Assembly (NCBI RefSeq): GCF_000429565.1
Contig: NZ_AUCC01000011.1
Coordinates: 1 to 63,268 of the forward strand
Length of the DNA: 63,268 nt
From: Arsenophonus nasoniae DSM 15247
GTDB lineage: Bacteria; Pseudomonadota; Gammaproteobacteria; Enterobacterales; Enterobacteriaceae
Reading direction: 5' to 3'
Shown here: positions 21,411 through 30,880 of the stretch, in pieces
Position numbering within the stretch: position 1 is the first letter of the stretch
Layout of the letters: each line of letters opens with the position of its first letter
The notes under the pieces: model-generated
The model's database searches: none
What the model saw: the letters and a program-made list of their open reading frames with translations, nothing else
Told to the model about the DNA's origin: nothing
Position numbers and translations under genes: made by a program

Positions 21411-22763
21411 TTAAAGACGAGAGAAATCATTGAAAAGTGCAAGCCCCATTAATAATATCAATGCAATAGCACCAATACGATAGCTGAAGTCTTGTACACG
21501 CTCAGACACTGGCTCTCCTTTAATCTTTTCGATTAGCAAGAAAAGTAAGTGCCCACCATCTAATACAGGCAAAGGAAACAGGTTAATGATCCCTAGATTG
21601 ACACTAATTAATGCAATAAACATCAGATAATACACTAACCCGGACTCAGCGGAAATGCCGGCCCCTTTTGCAATAGAAACAGGTCCGCTAAGATTATTAA
21701 GTTTAATATCACCGGTAACCAATTTACCTATCATGCTTACTGTCAATTTCATTAATTGCCACGTTTTGTCCGTTGCCTGATACAGCGCATAAAACGGACC
21801 ATATTGCTGAGTGATTTTATACTCATCTGCCAGTGGTATTACTGATAACTCAAGCCCAGCAAAACCAACTTGCTGGCCTTTAGCTATCGTTTTTACTTCA
21901 GGTGTTAACGTTAATTGCTGTTGTTCACCTTGTCTTTCGATAGTCAATAACAATGGAACGTTAGGACTTTGTCGAACAAAATAGGTGAATGGATGCCAAA
22001 TATCTATTATTTGTTCACCCACTTTTACAATCCTGTCTCCTATTTGTAAACCGGATAATGCCGCCGCTGAGCCAGGTTGAATATTACGTACAACCGGATC
22101 TTGCCTGGCACTAACAGGCATAATTCCCAAAGATAAAACGGGATCCTGGGTTTCTGGATCAAAGTGCCATTCCCTTAAATCAATCACTTTGCTTATCGGC
22201 GTTGGATTTCCTATAGGTAAAACTTTTACTTTTAATTCTTCATCGCCAATTTTACTAATTAAGGCGAGACGAACTGCGTTCCAGTCAGGGGGTTCGATTC
22301 CATCTATTGATTTTAGTTCCATACCTGGTGAAATATTAGCTTGCTCAGCAATCGACTTTGATTGAATATCTTCAATAACCGGACGCACGGAAGGTATACC
22401 AATAATGAAAACTAACCAATAAGCAAATATTGCCAATAAAAAATTGGCGATTGGCCCAGCACTAACCACTGCGGCACGCTGACCTACTGTTTTATTATTA
22501 AAAGCAAAGTGGCGACGCTCTGGCGCTACAGGAGCAACTCGCTCATCTAGCATTTTGACATAACCACCTAAGGGGATCAGAGCGATAACAAATTCTGTCC
22601 CATGGCGATCGACTTTACGCCATAAGGCTTTTCCAAAACCAATGGAGAAACGCTCAACATAAATACCACAGCGCCTAGCTACCCAGAAATGGCCAAATTC
22701 ATGTACGATAATTAGCACACCTAATGCAATAATAAATGCAGCTAAACTCCAAAGAAATCCCAT
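21411..22763 (-). CDS. rseP: Site-2 intramembrane zinc metalloprotease RseP
   Basis: Inner-membrane protease that cleaves RseA after DegS, releasing sigma-E in the envelope stress response. It also clears signal peptides. The 450-residue protein has the zinc motif HEFGH (21-25) in the first membrane helix, two tandem periplasmic PDZ domains (about 115-310) and the second active-site motif PLPVLDGGH in a later helix. It lies between cdsA (8-base gap) and bamA. Length equals E. coli RseP. Confidence 0.97.
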   Translation of the reverse strand: MGFLWSLAAFIIALGVLIIVHEFGHFWVARRCGIYVERFSIGFGKALWRKVDRHGTEFVIALIPLGGYVKMLDERVAPVAPERRHFAFNNKTVGQRAAVVSAGPIANFLLAIFAYWLVFIIGIPSVRPVIEDIQSKSIAEQANISPGMELKSIDGIEPPDWNAVRLALISKIGDEELKVKVLPIGNPTPISKVIDLREWHFDPETQDPVLSLGIMPVSARQDPVVRNIQPGSAAALSGLQIGDRIVKVGEQIIDIWHPFTYFVRQSPNVPLLLTIERQGEQQQLTLTPEVKTIAKGQQVGFAGLELSVIPLADEYKITQQYGPFYALYQATDKTWQLMKLTVSMIGKLVTGDIKLNNLSGPVSIAKGAGISAESGLVYYLMFIALISVNLGIINLFPLPVLDGGHLLFLLIEKIKGEPVSERVQDFSYRIGAIALILLMGLALFNDFSRL

Positions 22764-22771
22764 GATATACC

Positions 22772-23632
22772 TTAAGAACTAAAAAATAACAATGTCAATC
22801 CTGCAAAGACAGGTATAGCGGCTGTCAAACTATCGATTCGATCTAATACACCACCATGCCCTGGAATTAAATGACTACTATCTTTAATCCCAGACTGACG
22901 TTTAAACATACTTTCCGTTAAATCACCAAAAACCGAGATAATCACAACAATAACAGAACAAAATAGTAAATTCTTGGGTATTAGCAAAACAGGAACAGAT
23001 AAACTAAATAACCCGGCAATAATACCCGCTGTCAACATCCCCCCGAGCATACCTTCCAAGGTTTTACCAGGAGAAACCTTCGCTGCCAGTTTGTGTTTGC
23101 CAAATAAATGACCGAAAAAATAAGCGCCAGTATCTGCACTCCAAACTAATAGCATGACATAAAGTATCCACCAAGCGCCGATAAAATTGTTAATATGATA
23201 ATCGACACTTTTTAACACCAACATGCCACAGTAAAAAGGTAAAATGGTTAAAATACCAAACAAAATTTTTAATATTACTGACTGGGACCAGAATCGAGCA
23301 GAAGTAGGAAAAGTGACAACCAAGATTATCGCAACTAACCACCAAACTAATCCAGCCGATAAAATATAAATAATCAAAGGCTCTGTTGTTAATTGACTGA
23401 GATCTTGAAATGATAATTGTAAACCCAATAAACAAATACCAAATAAAACAGCACATATAATTCGTTTAATCTGCGCTGTCCAGCCAATGAATTGGCTCCA
23501 TTCCCAAGCAGCTAACGAGCAAATAACAATGATAACATAACCAAACAAATTAGGCGGTAAGAAAAAAAGTGCAGCGATAACTAATGGAATAAGTATGCTA
23601 GCTGTAATGATACGAGAATTTAAGTTTAGCAA
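22772..23632 (-). CDS. cdsA: Phosphatidate cytidylyltransferase
   Basis: Multi-pass membrane enzyme that makes CDP-diacylglycerol from CTP and phosphatidic acid, the branch point of phospholipid synthesis. The 286-residue protein has about eight hydrophobic segments and ends with the CDS signature, [21 protein letters not shown]. It lies 9 bases after uppS and 8 before rseP, as in E. coli. Confidence 0.97.
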   Translation of the reverse strand: MLNLNSRIITASILIPLVIAALFFLPPNLFGYVIIVICSLAAWEWSQFIGWTAQIKRIICAVLFGICLLGLQLSFQDLSQLTTEPLIIYILSAGLVWWLVAIILVVTFPTSARFWSQSVILKILFGILTILPFYCGMLVLKSVDYHINNFIGAWWILYVMLLVWSADTGAYFFGHLFGKHKLAAKVSPGKTLEGMLGGMLTAGIIAGLFSLSVPVLLIPKNLLFCSVIVVIISVFGDLTESMFKRQSGIKDSSHLIPGHGGVLDRIDSLTAAIPVFAGLTLLFFSS

Positions 23633-23641
23633 AACAGTCCC

Positions 23642-24397
23642 CTATTCTTCATTGATATCATCAGGCTCAGTGTTACCAAAACGTCGTTCACGCTTATTAA
23701 AAGCCACAATTGCACTTTTGAAAGCTTCCTCATCAAAATCCGGCCAGAGCACATCGGTAAAATAAAATTCAGCATAAGCAATCTGCCATAAAAGAAAATT
23801 ACTGATACGATATTCTCTCCCAGTTCTAATTACTAAATCAACGGTTGGTTGCTCATGTAGACTAATAAATTCATTTACCGTATCTTCGTTAATATTTTCT
23901 GCTAATAATGAACCCGCTTTAATTTTTTCAGCGATTAGTCTTACTGCATTGGTAATATCCCACCGACCACCATAGTTAGCGGCAATATTGAGCTGTAGTC
24001 CAGTATTATTTGCAGTTAATTCAACCGCGTGTTTAATACGGTTTTGTAATTTAGGTTTAAATCGACCGATATCGCCAATAATAGTTAATTTAACATTATG
24101 AATATTTAAGTTTTTAACTTCATCATCTAGAAACCAAGTAAAAAGTTCCATTAGAGCACTAACCTCAGTTTCTGGTCGACTCCAATTTTCACTACTAAAG
24201 GCATAAAGTGTTAAAGACTGAATCTCATTTTCGATAGCAAATTTAACCGCTTTTTGCACCGCTTCTGTTCCTGCTCGATGCCCTTTAATTCTTAACTTTC
24301 CATGTAGTTTCGCCCAACGTCCATTACCATCCATAATAATAGCAACATGCCTCGGAATTCGTTGCTGTGAGCTATCATTATCATACATAAGTTTCAT
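23642..24397 (-). CDS. uppS: Undecaprenyl diphosphate synthase (with two unusual substitutions)
   Basis: UppS (IspU) extends farnesyl diphosphate with eight isopentenyl units to give the lipid carrier for peptidoglycan and O-antigen. The 251-residue protein keeps the active-site IIMDGNGRWAK (Asp23), the FSSEN stretch, AANYGGRWDI and the C-terminal LWPDFDEEAF. The usually invariant RTGGEHRISN stretch reads RTGREYRISN here: the Gly before Glu is Arg194 and the His is Tyr196. Both fit single G-to-A or C-to-T changes. The enzyme is essential, so it is probably still active, but these positions line the diphosphate site. It heads the uppS-cdsA-rseP-bamA group. Confidence 0.95.
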   Translation of the reverse strand: MKLMYDNDSSQQRIPRHVAIIMDGNGRWAKLHGKLRIKGHRAGTEAVQKAVKFAIENEIQSLTLYAFSSENWSRPETEVSALMELFTWFLDDEVKNLNIHNVKLTIIGDIGRFKPKLQNRIKHAVELTANNTGLQLNIAANYGGRWDITNAVRLIAEKIKAGSLLAENINEDTVNEFISLHEQPTVDLVIRTGREYRISNFLLWQIAYAEFYFTDVLWPDFDEEAFKSAIVAFNKRERRFGNTEPDDINEE

Positions 24398-24617
24398 GCC
24401 AGAAGAGTTCCTTTACCATAAGCTAACATAACTATTGCACTTAATTATTTTGGATAATAAAAATATAATTACTTAAGATGAGGCAAAAAATTTTCATATT
24501 TACTAAAAAGTTAATAGTTAGCTCTTTATTCATTTTTAATACCCTTAACTCATTATAATTTTATAAAAATTTAACCTGAGATAAATATAGAAACATTTAA
24601 GCATCTAAAATTATTTA

Positions 24618-25820
24618 TTAATAGGATATTGCTAATGTTTCAATATAATTAATTGCCATTTGACGTGCTTCATTATCAATCGCTAAAACTGCATCAATGC
24701 TATCAGGCTCGGCTAAACTTAACCTCTCTACTATATCCAAATTAACTTGAGCAATATCTGTAAATCGAAGCTTTCCTGCCAAAAACGCAGCTACGGAAAC
24801 TTCATTCGCAGCATTTAAAATTGTGGTTGCTGCTTGCCCATGATGACAAGCATCAATCGCTAATTTCAAACAAGGATAACGTTGGTAATCTGGAGCAATA
24901 AAGGTTAATGAAGATAATTGGTTAAAATCAAGTGCAGCCGCACCTGAAGGAATGCGATCTGGATAAGCCATACTATAAGAAATCGGTGTTCTCATATCAG
25001 GCGTACCTAATTGAGCGATCACACTTCCATCCTGATAGCGTACCATCGAATGAATAACAGATTGAGGATGAATGATAACTTCAATTTGCTCGGCTGAGGC
25101 ATTAAAAAAATACCGAGCTTCAATATATTCAAGCCCTTTATTCATCATGGTTGCCGAATCAACCGAAATTTTACGACCCATAGACCAATTAGGATGATTA
25201 CAAGCCTCATTAGGTGTCATGTTCTTAAGAGAAGCAAGGGCAATTTCACGGAAAGGGCCGCCCGATCCAGTTAATACTATGCGCGTTATTCCGTGTTGTT
25301 CAAGATTTGCAAAACCTAAATTATGCTGAATTTCAGTCGGTAAACTTTGAAATATCGCATTATGTTCACTATCAATCGGCAGTACCTGAGCCCCATATTT
25401 CTTGATTGCGTCGAAAAACAGTTGGCCACTCGTAATCAATGATTCTTTATTGGCTAATAAAATACGTTTACCTTGACGGATCGCAGTTAATGTTGGTATT
25501 AAACCGGCAATGCCAGTAATCGCTGACATAACTTGATCCACATTATCAAGTGCCGCTAGTTCACAAACTCCCTTTTGGCCTGATAAAACCTCAGTTTTAC
25601 ATCCGTATGTAATGAGTTTGTTTCTTAGCGTATTGGCTGATTTTTCGTCTGACATCGCAGCATATAGTGGTTGGAATTCTAAGCATTGCTGAACCATAGT
25701 TGCCACATTTTTATGTGCAACTAATGCGATAATTTCAAATTTTGCTGGATTTTCTTTGACTACTGATAGTGTCGTTTTACCAATTGAACCCGTCGAGCCT
25801 AAAATTGTCAGACGTATCAT
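24618..25820 (-). CDS. dxr: 1-deoxy-D-xylulose-5-phosphate reductoisomerase
   Basis: Second enzyme of the MEP isoprenoid pathway; uses NADPH and a divalent metal to make 2-C-methylerythritol 4-phosphate. The 400-residue protein has the NADPH-binding GSTGSIG (8-14), the [11 protein letters not shown] segment, the SEHNAIFQ catalytic loop with metal ligands, and the [24 protein letters not shown] motif. It supplies precursors used by uppS, its downstream neighbour. The 220-base gap to uppS holds no gene. Confidence 0.97.
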   Translation of the reverse strand: MIRLTILGSTGSIGKTTLSVVKENPAKFEIIALVAHKNVATMVQQCLEFQPLYAAMSDEKSANTLRNKLITYGCKTEVLSGQKGVCELAALDNVDQVMSAITGIAGLIPTLTAIRQGKRILLANKESLITSGQLFFDAIKKYGAQVLPIDSEHNAIFQSLPTEIQHNLGFANLEQHGITRIVLTGSGGPFREIALASLKNMTPNEACNHPNWSMGRKISVDSATMMNKGLEYIEARYFFNASAEQIEVIIHPQSVIHSMVRYQDGSVIAQLGTPDMRTPISYSMAYPDRIPSGAAALDFNQLSSLTFIAPDYQRYPCLKLAIDACHHGQAATTILNAANEVSVAAFLAGKLRFTDIAQVNLDIVERLSLAEPDSIDAVLAIDNEARQMAINYIETLAISY

Positions 25821-25915
25821 TGTGATATGTATGCTCTACTATTTAATTAAAAAGGATTATACCTAACTCAGCGATATAGCATAACATAAAAATGGAGCAA
25901 TAAATTTAGCGATAT

Positions 25916-25959
25916 AATAAAGCCATACTTACTTTTTATATAAAGCGTATGGCTTTATT
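25916..25959 (-). terminator. Probable terminator after frr
   Basis: 13-base perfect arms (25916-25928 and 25947-25959; core AAAGCCATAC/GTATGGCTTT) enclose an 18-base loop just after the frr stop codon. The tail on the minus strand is AT-rich rather than a clean T run. Confidence 0.65.
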
Positions 25960-25969
25960 ATAAAAATGT

Positions 25970-26527
25970 TTAAAATTCCATCAATTCTTTTTCTTTTTGT
26001 TCCAGCGCTTCATCAACTTTTTTAATAAAATTATCGGTCAACTTCTGGATTTCATCTTGTGCACGACGTTCATCATCTTCACTAATTTCTTTATCTTTTA
26101 GTAAGGCCTTGATTTTATCATTTGCATCTCGTCGTGCATTACGAACAGATACACGCCCTTGTTCAGCATCATTACGGACAACTTTAATCAAATCTTTACG
26201 TCGTTCTTCCGTCAACGGTGGTAAAGGCACCCGTATTATAGTTCCTGCTGAAGAAGGATTAAGCCCCAGATCTGATGCCATAATGGCTTTTTCCACTGCC
26301 GGTGTTAACGTACGATCAAACACAGTAATGGCGAGTGTACGTGAATCCTCAGCAGTAATATTCGCTAACTGGCGTAATGGCGTTGCGGCACCATAATATT
26401 CAACCACTATACCATCCAATAAACTTGGCGATGCACGGCCAGTACGAACTTTACTAATTTGACTTTTCAATGCTTCAACGCTTTTTTCCATACGTTCTTG
26501 AGCATCTTTTTTGATTTCATTAATCAC
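25970..26527 (-). CDS. frr: Ribosome recycling factor
   Basis: RRF, with EF-G, splits the post-termination ribosome. The 185-residue protein has the exact family length, with the three-helix domain I ([21 protein letters not shown] at the start, long helices at the end) and the small beta domain II in the middle. It follows pyrH by 118 bases in the conserved rpsB-tsf-pyrH-frr order. Confidence 0.98.
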   Translation of the reverse strand: MINEIKKDAQERMEKSVEALKSQISKVRTGRASPSLLDGIVVEYYGAATPLRQLANITAEDSRTLAITVFDRTLTPAVEKAIMASDLGLNPSSAGTIIRVPLPPLTEERRKDLIKVVRNDAEQGRVSVRNARRDANDKIKALLKDKEISEDDERRAQDEIQKLTDNFIKKVDEALEQKEKELMEF

Positions 26528-26645
26528 ATTTAAACCCTTAGCAACTGGTTATAAATATTTAGGCTATAACCGATAACCCAATTCAATTATTTTAACGATG
26601 CTGATAATATCATACCGCTAAAAGTTATCCGTGTCTCTCAAGAGA

Positions 26646-27374
26646 TTAATCACGTGAGATTAACGTGCCTTCATTTTCACCCATCACAATCCGACGTAAC
26701 GCACCGGGTTTATTCATGTTGAAAACGCGAATAGGTAAATTATGATCACGAGCCAGAGTAAATGCCGCCAAATCCATCACTTTTAATTCACGTTCTAATA
26801 CGTCCTGATAAGTTAACTTATCGTAAAAAACCGCATCTGAACTTTTTGATGGGTCGGCAGAATAGACACCATCAACTTTGGTGGCTTTTAAAACAACATC
26901 TGCCTCAATTTCTATACCTCGTAAACAAGCCGCTGAGTCTGTTGTAAAAAAAGGATTTCCAGTGCCTGCCGAGAAAATAACAACTCTGCCATTACGAAGC
27001 AAACTAATCGCTTCAGCCCAACTATAATTGTCGCATACACCATTTAATGGTATTGCAGACATAAGCCTGGCGTTAACATATGCACGATGTAAAGCATCAC
27101 GCATGGCTAATCCATTCATTACTGTCGCTAGCATTCCCATATGATCGCCAACGACACGATTCATACCAGCCTCGGCTAGTCCTGCACCACGGAATAGGTT
27201 GCCACCACCAATAACGACACCAACTTGTATCGCTAACTCTACCAGCTCTTTAATTTCTTGCGCCATACGATCTAAAATGCTCGCATCAATACCAAAACCT
27301 TCTGAACCTTGTAGAGCTTCGCCACTAAGCTTAAGCAAGATACGTTGATATACGGGTTTTGCATTAGTTGCCAT
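26646..27374 (-). CDS. pyrH: Uridylate kinase
   Basis: Hexameric UMP kinase that makes UDP for all pyrimidine nucleotides. The 242-residue protein (E. coli 241) shows [10 protein letters not shown] near the start, the [10 protein letters not shown] loop, the [11 protein letters not shown] segment and [12 protein letters not shown]. It lies about 300 bases after tsf, separated from it by a terminator. Confidence 0.97.
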   Translation of the reverse strand: MATNAKPVYQRILLKLSGEALQGSEGFGIDASILDRMAQEIKELVELAIQVGVVIGGGNLFRGAGLAEAGMNRVVGDHMGMLATVMNGLAMRDALHRAYVNARLMSAIPLNGVCDNYSWAEAISLLRNGRVVIFSAGTGNPFFTTDSAACLRGIEIEADVVLKATKVDGVYSADPSKSSDAVFYDKLTYQDVLERELKVMDLAAFTLARDHNLPIRVFNMNKPGALRRIVMGENEGTLISRD

Positions 27375-27623
27375 GGTGTTTCGTCCTGAGCAGATAAATT
27401 ATTGAAGGTTTAAAATTCTTAGTTCAAAGTCTGAATGTAAAATAGTTGATTAGTTACTTTTCTTCATATCTTTAGTAAAAAAATATAATTTAGTTTAAAT
27501 ACTAACCCTAATCCGTTGAATTAAGCATATGCCGACTCAAATAATTTAGTGGCATATTTACACATAAATTATCATTGATAATAATGTATTATCAGACAGA
27601 TAAAAAATAAATTATCAATATTA

Positions 27624-27652
27624 GATAAAACAGAACCGCCCATTGGCGGCTC
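27624..27652 (-). terminator. Rho-independent terminator after tsf
   Basis: On the minus strand GAGCCGCC (27645-27652) pairs with GGCGGTTC (27633-27640) around a 4-base loop and is followed by TGTTTTATC. It lies about 20 bases after the tsf stop. The remaining 250 bases up to pyrH hold no recognisable gene and probably contain the pyrH promoter. Confidence 0.88.
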
Positions 27653-27671
27653 TATTTATCAATTGGTATCA

Positions 27672-28523
27672 TTATTTACTCATTGCCGCTACTTCAGCAG
27701 CGAAATCAGTTTCCACTTTTTCGATACCTTCACCAACTTCAAAACGGATAAAGCTAGTCACTTTTGCATTTTTCTCTTTTAATAACGCACCAACTGTTTT
27801 GCTTGGATCCATAACAAATTGTTGACCAGTTAAAGAGATCTCACCAGTAAATTTATTCATGCGGCCAGTAACCATTTTTTCCGCAATTTCACGCGGCTTA
27901 CCCGATTGCATTGCGATATCTAATTGAATTTGATGTTCATGAGCAACAACATCGGCTGGCACATCTGCTGGTGTAACATATTCAGGTTTACTCGCCGCGA
28001 TATGCATAGCAATATGTTTGACAAGCTCATTATCCGCACCTTCAGCAGAAACAAGAACCCCAATGCGAACACCATGTAAATAACAGCCGATTTTTTCACC
28101 TTCTAGGATCTCAACTCGGCGGATATTAATATTTTCACCAATCTTGGCAACGATAGCTGTACGTTGCTCTTCAAATTTTGCCTTCAATTCATCAATATTT
28201 GACAATTTATTTGCAACAACGGATTTCAATACTTCATTACCGAATGCGATAAAACTCGCATCCTTAGCCACAAAATCTGTTTCACAATTCAACTCAAGCA
28301 ACGCACCAAATTTGCCATCGGCAGAAACTTCCGCCATGATCACACCTTCAGCAGCCACACGACCGGCTTTCTTAGCCGCTTTTGCTTGACCTGATTTACG
28401 CATATTATCGATAGCTAATTCAATATCCCCATTAGCTTCAACCAATGCTTTTTTGCACTCCATCATACCTGCGCCAGTACGTTCGCGCAGTTCTTTTACC
28501 AAAGCAGCGGTAATTCCAGACAT
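27672..28523 (-). CDS. tsf: Elongation factor Ts
   Basis: Guanine nucleotide exchange factor for EF-Tu. The 283-residue length equals E. coli. The N-terminal domain has [22 protein letters not shown], and the core has the TDFVAKD motif that contacts EF-Tu. It follows rpsB after a 155-base gap with an attenuator-like hairpin. Confidence 0.98.
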   Translation of the reverse strand: MSGITAALVKELRERTGAGMMECKKALVEANGDIELAIDNMRKSGQAKAAKKAGRVAAEGVIMAEVSADGKFGALLELNCETDFVAKDASFIAFGNEVLKSVVANKLSNIDELKAKFEEQRTAIVAKIGENINIRRVEILEGEKIGCYLHGVRIGVLVSAEGADNELVKHIAMHIAASKPEYVTPADVPADVVAHEHQIQLDIAMQSGKPREIAEKMVTGRMNKFTGEISLTGQQFVMDPSKTVGALLKEKNAKVTSFIRFEVGEGIEKVETDFAAEVAAMSK

Positions 28524-28592
28524 GTGATTTATTCCTCAATCTATCTGATGGGAAATCATCCCATGCAGACAATTCTCATTCTGATAAGTAAA

Positions 28593-28611
28593 AAGGAGCC
28601 AATTAGGCCCC
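28593..28611 (-). terminator. Attenuator-like hairpin between rpsB and tsf
   Basis: On the minus strand GGGGCC and GGCTCC (one G-U pair) flank a TAATT loop, followed by five T. A partial terminator between rpsB and tsf is known in E. coli and would lower tsf relative to rpsB. A second stem, AGCTCTTC/GAAGAGCT (about 28647-28672), precedes it. Confidence 0.7.
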
Positions 28612-28678
28612 TATAACCAATATATTGTAATACCTGGTTCATAAGAGCTCTTCTGTGCTTAACGAAGAGCTGGCCTTA

Positions 28679-29404
28679 TTATTCAGTCTCTATCATGTTT
28701 TCTTCTGGTTTAATCGCCTGATCTTGAGAACGACCTTCATGAACAGCTTTAGCAACAGCATCCAGATACAGCTTAACTGCCCGGATCGCGTCATCATTAC
28801 CAGGGATGATATAATCAACACCATCTGGATCAGAATTAGTATCAACAATCGCAAATACAGGGATACCTAAGTTGTTTGCTTCTTTAATTGCAATATGCTC
28901 ATGTTCCGCATCAATAACAAATAAAGCGTCAGGCAAACCGCCCATCTCTTTAATACCACCCAAACTATTTTCTAATTTGCTAAGCTCGCGGGTACGCATC
29001 AACGCTTCTTTTTTGGTCAATTTATCAAAAGTACCATCCTGAGATTGTGCTTCTAAATCTTTTAGGCGCTTAATAGACTGACGTACCGTTTTCCAGTTAG
29101 TCAGCATACCACCTAACCAACGGTGATTAACGAAATACTGATCACAACCATTAGCCGCTTCTTTTATAGCTTCGCTTGCTGCGCGCTTAGTGCCAACAAA
29201 CAGAATTTTGCCTTTTCGGGATGCAATTTTAGTCAATTCAGCTAATGCTTCATTGAACATTGGAACAGTTTTTTCCAAATTAATGATATGCACTTTGTTG
29301 CGCACACCAAAGATGTAAGTTTTCATCTTTGGATTCCAGTAACGAGTTTGGTGACCAAAGTGTACGCCTGCCTGAAGCATATCGCGCATGGAAACAGTTG
29401 CCAT
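28679..29404 (-). CDS. rpsB: 30S ribosomal protein S2
   Basis: Ribosomal protein S2 of the small subunit body, 241 residues as in E. coli. It begins [24 protein letters not shown] and contains [23 protein letters not shown] and the late [10 protein letters not shown] segment. It is first gene of rpsB-tsf, with a long structured leader upstream. It diverges from map. Confidence 0.98.
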   Translation of the reverse strand: MATVSMRDMLQAGVHFGHQTRYWNPKMKTYIFGVRNKVHIINLEKTVPMFNEALAELTKIASRKGKILFVGTKRAASEAIKEAANGCDQYFVNHRWLGGMLTNWKTVRQSIKRLKDLEAQSQDGTFDKLTKKEALMRTRELSKLENSLGGIKEMGGLPDALFVIDAEHEHIAIKEANNLGIPVFAIVDTNSDPDGVDYIIPGNDDAIRAVKLYLDAVAKAVHEGRSQDQAIKPEENMIETE

Positions 29405-29596
29405 TTGAACCTCTATAATTTAGTAAATTGGGGTTATGCCTCCACAGATCCCATTCCCCGACTCATTAGCTGTAGGCTTTCCTACATAAGAGCACCCCGG
29501 AAAATGTGCCGATCTGTGTGTGTTATAACACAGTTAAGTTTATGTTAGAGCTATTCTGCGTTTTCTACAGTGAAAATACGCAGAATGCCGGCGCGC
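29405..29596 (-). promoter_or_regulatory. rpsB leader (S2 autoregulatory region; overlaps the t44/tff sRNA position)
   Basis: The minus-strand leader keeps long blocks of the enterobacterial rpsB 5' region, such as CGGCACATTTTCCGGGGTGC, GCTAATGAGTCGGG and AACCCCAA just before the start. In E. coli S2 binds a pseudoknot here to repress rpsB-tsf, and this leader is also detected as the small RNA t44 (tff). Near the 5' end ATTCTGCG/CGCAGAAT arms (29553-29586) form a strong stem. Structure and binding are inferred from E. coli. Confidence 0.75.
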
Positions 29597-29605
29597 TTTA
29601 TACCA
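29597..29605 (-). promoter_or_regulatory. rpsB promoter, extended -10 type
   Basis: On the minus strand TGGTATAAA is an extended -10 (TG-n-TATAAA; hexamer at 29597-29602) and is followed directly by the GC-rich discriminator GCGCGCC, typical of stringently controlled ribosomal promoters. No good -35 is present. Confidence 0.6.
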
Positions 29606-29827
29606 TAAAATAAGATAAAACACCACCCATAGTTATATTTTTCTGTATTTAAGTCATTTAGCTGAATAAAATTCATTATGATAATATTTTATTATGTGTT
29701 GTTGTTAATGCCATAATTTTTATAATTTTTTTCACCTCTCACTACAATAATTCAATTTAAAAATAACCGAACATGACTTTTAGGCTATTTTCATATTTTT
29801 AAAAAAATTGATATGTTAAGTCGTTAG

Positions 29828-29856
29828 TTGGCATAACCGCGCTTCGCTGCTAACAT
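29828..29856 (+). promoter_or_regulatory. Probable map promoter
   Basis: TTGGCA (29828-29833) and TAACAT (29851-29856) are spaced by exactly 17 bases, about 90 bases before map. The 29640-29827 stretch between this and the rpsB promoter is AT-rich and shows nothing else. Confidence 0.6.
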
Positions 29857-29948
29857 AAGCGTCAACATACATTATTTATATTTAATCAACATAATTGGCT
29901 GATAAGTGCATTATTACTCACTTGAATCGGCATAAATAGGCAGAATTC

Positions 29949-30746
29949 ATGGCTATCTCAATTAAAACGGAAGAAGATATTCAGAAAATGCGTATCGCCG
30001 GACATTTGGCGGCAGAAGTGTTAGAAATTATTGAACCTTACATAAGACCAGGCGTTTCCACCGGTGAACTTGATCGTATCTGTCACTCCCATATTGTCGA
30101 AAAACAGCAAGCTATTCCAGCCTGTTTAAATTACCATGGCTTCCCTAAGTCTATTTGTACCTCTGTTAACGATGTTATTTGCCATGGTATACCGAGTGAT
30201 AAAAAAACCTTAAAAGAAGGTGATATCATTAATATTGATGTCACCGTTATTAAAAATGGCTTCCATGGCGACACTTCCAAAATGTTTATTGTCGGTAAAC
30301 CAACTATTCAAGGCGCTCGGTTATGTAAGGTAACACAGGAAAGCCTTTATCTTGCCTTAAAAATGGTCAAACCGGGTATTCGTTTACGGACGATAGGTCA
30401 GGCAATTCAAAATTTTGTTGAACAACATCATTTTTCGGTTGTGCGAGAATATTGTGGCCATGGTATTGGTCAAGTTTTTCATGAAGAACCTCAAATATTA
30501 CATTACGATGCTGATGACGGCGGTGTAATACTGCAAAAAGGCATGACGTTTACTATCGAACCGATGGTAAATACGGGCGATCGTCGTATTAGAACAATGA
30601 AAGATGGTTGGACAGTAAAAACAAAAGATCGAAGTTGGTCAGCACAATATGAACATACGTTAGCTGTCACCGACGATGGGTGTGAAATTTTAACCTGGCG
30701 AAAAGAAGAAGAACCATTTATTTCGGCTATATTAGTGAACAAATAA
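29949..30746 (+). CDS. map: Methionine aminopeptidase type I
   Basis: Removes the initiator methionine from nascent proteins. The 265-residue protein has all metal ligands at the E. coli positions: Asp97, Asp108, His171, Glu204 and Glu235, with His79 in the NYHGFPKSIC region. Divergent from rpsB, as in E. coli, and followed by a terminator before glnD. Confidence 0.98.
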   Translation: MAISIKTEEDIQKMRIAGHLAAEVLEIIEPYIRPGVSTGELDRICHSHIVEKQQAIPACLNYHGFPKSICTSVNDVICHGIPSDKKTLKEGDIINIDVTVIKNGFHGDTSKMFIVGKPTIQGARLCKVTQESLYLALKMVKPGIRLRTIGQAIQNFVEQHHFSVVREYCGHGIGQVFHEEPQILHYDADDGGVILQKGMTFTIEPMVNTGDRRIRTMKDGWTVKTKDRSWSAQYEHTLAVTDDGCEILTWRKEEEPFISAILVNK

Positions 30747-30757
30747 TTTTCTGCTTG

Positions 30758-30781
30758 GCCTCCATAATTTTGGAGGCTTTT
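30758..30781 (+). terminator. Terminator after map
   Basis: GCCTCCA (30758-30764) pairs with TGGAGGC (30771-30777) and is followed by TTTT. It lies 11 bases after the map stop codon. Confidence 0.85.
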
Positions 30782-30880
30782 ATGTGAATGATATTGTTTT
30801 ACTGTTTTTATTGTTTATTAATACCATTTATTTAGTGAGCTCATAATCAGATATCCTGCAGCAATTTCGGTTACGCAACC

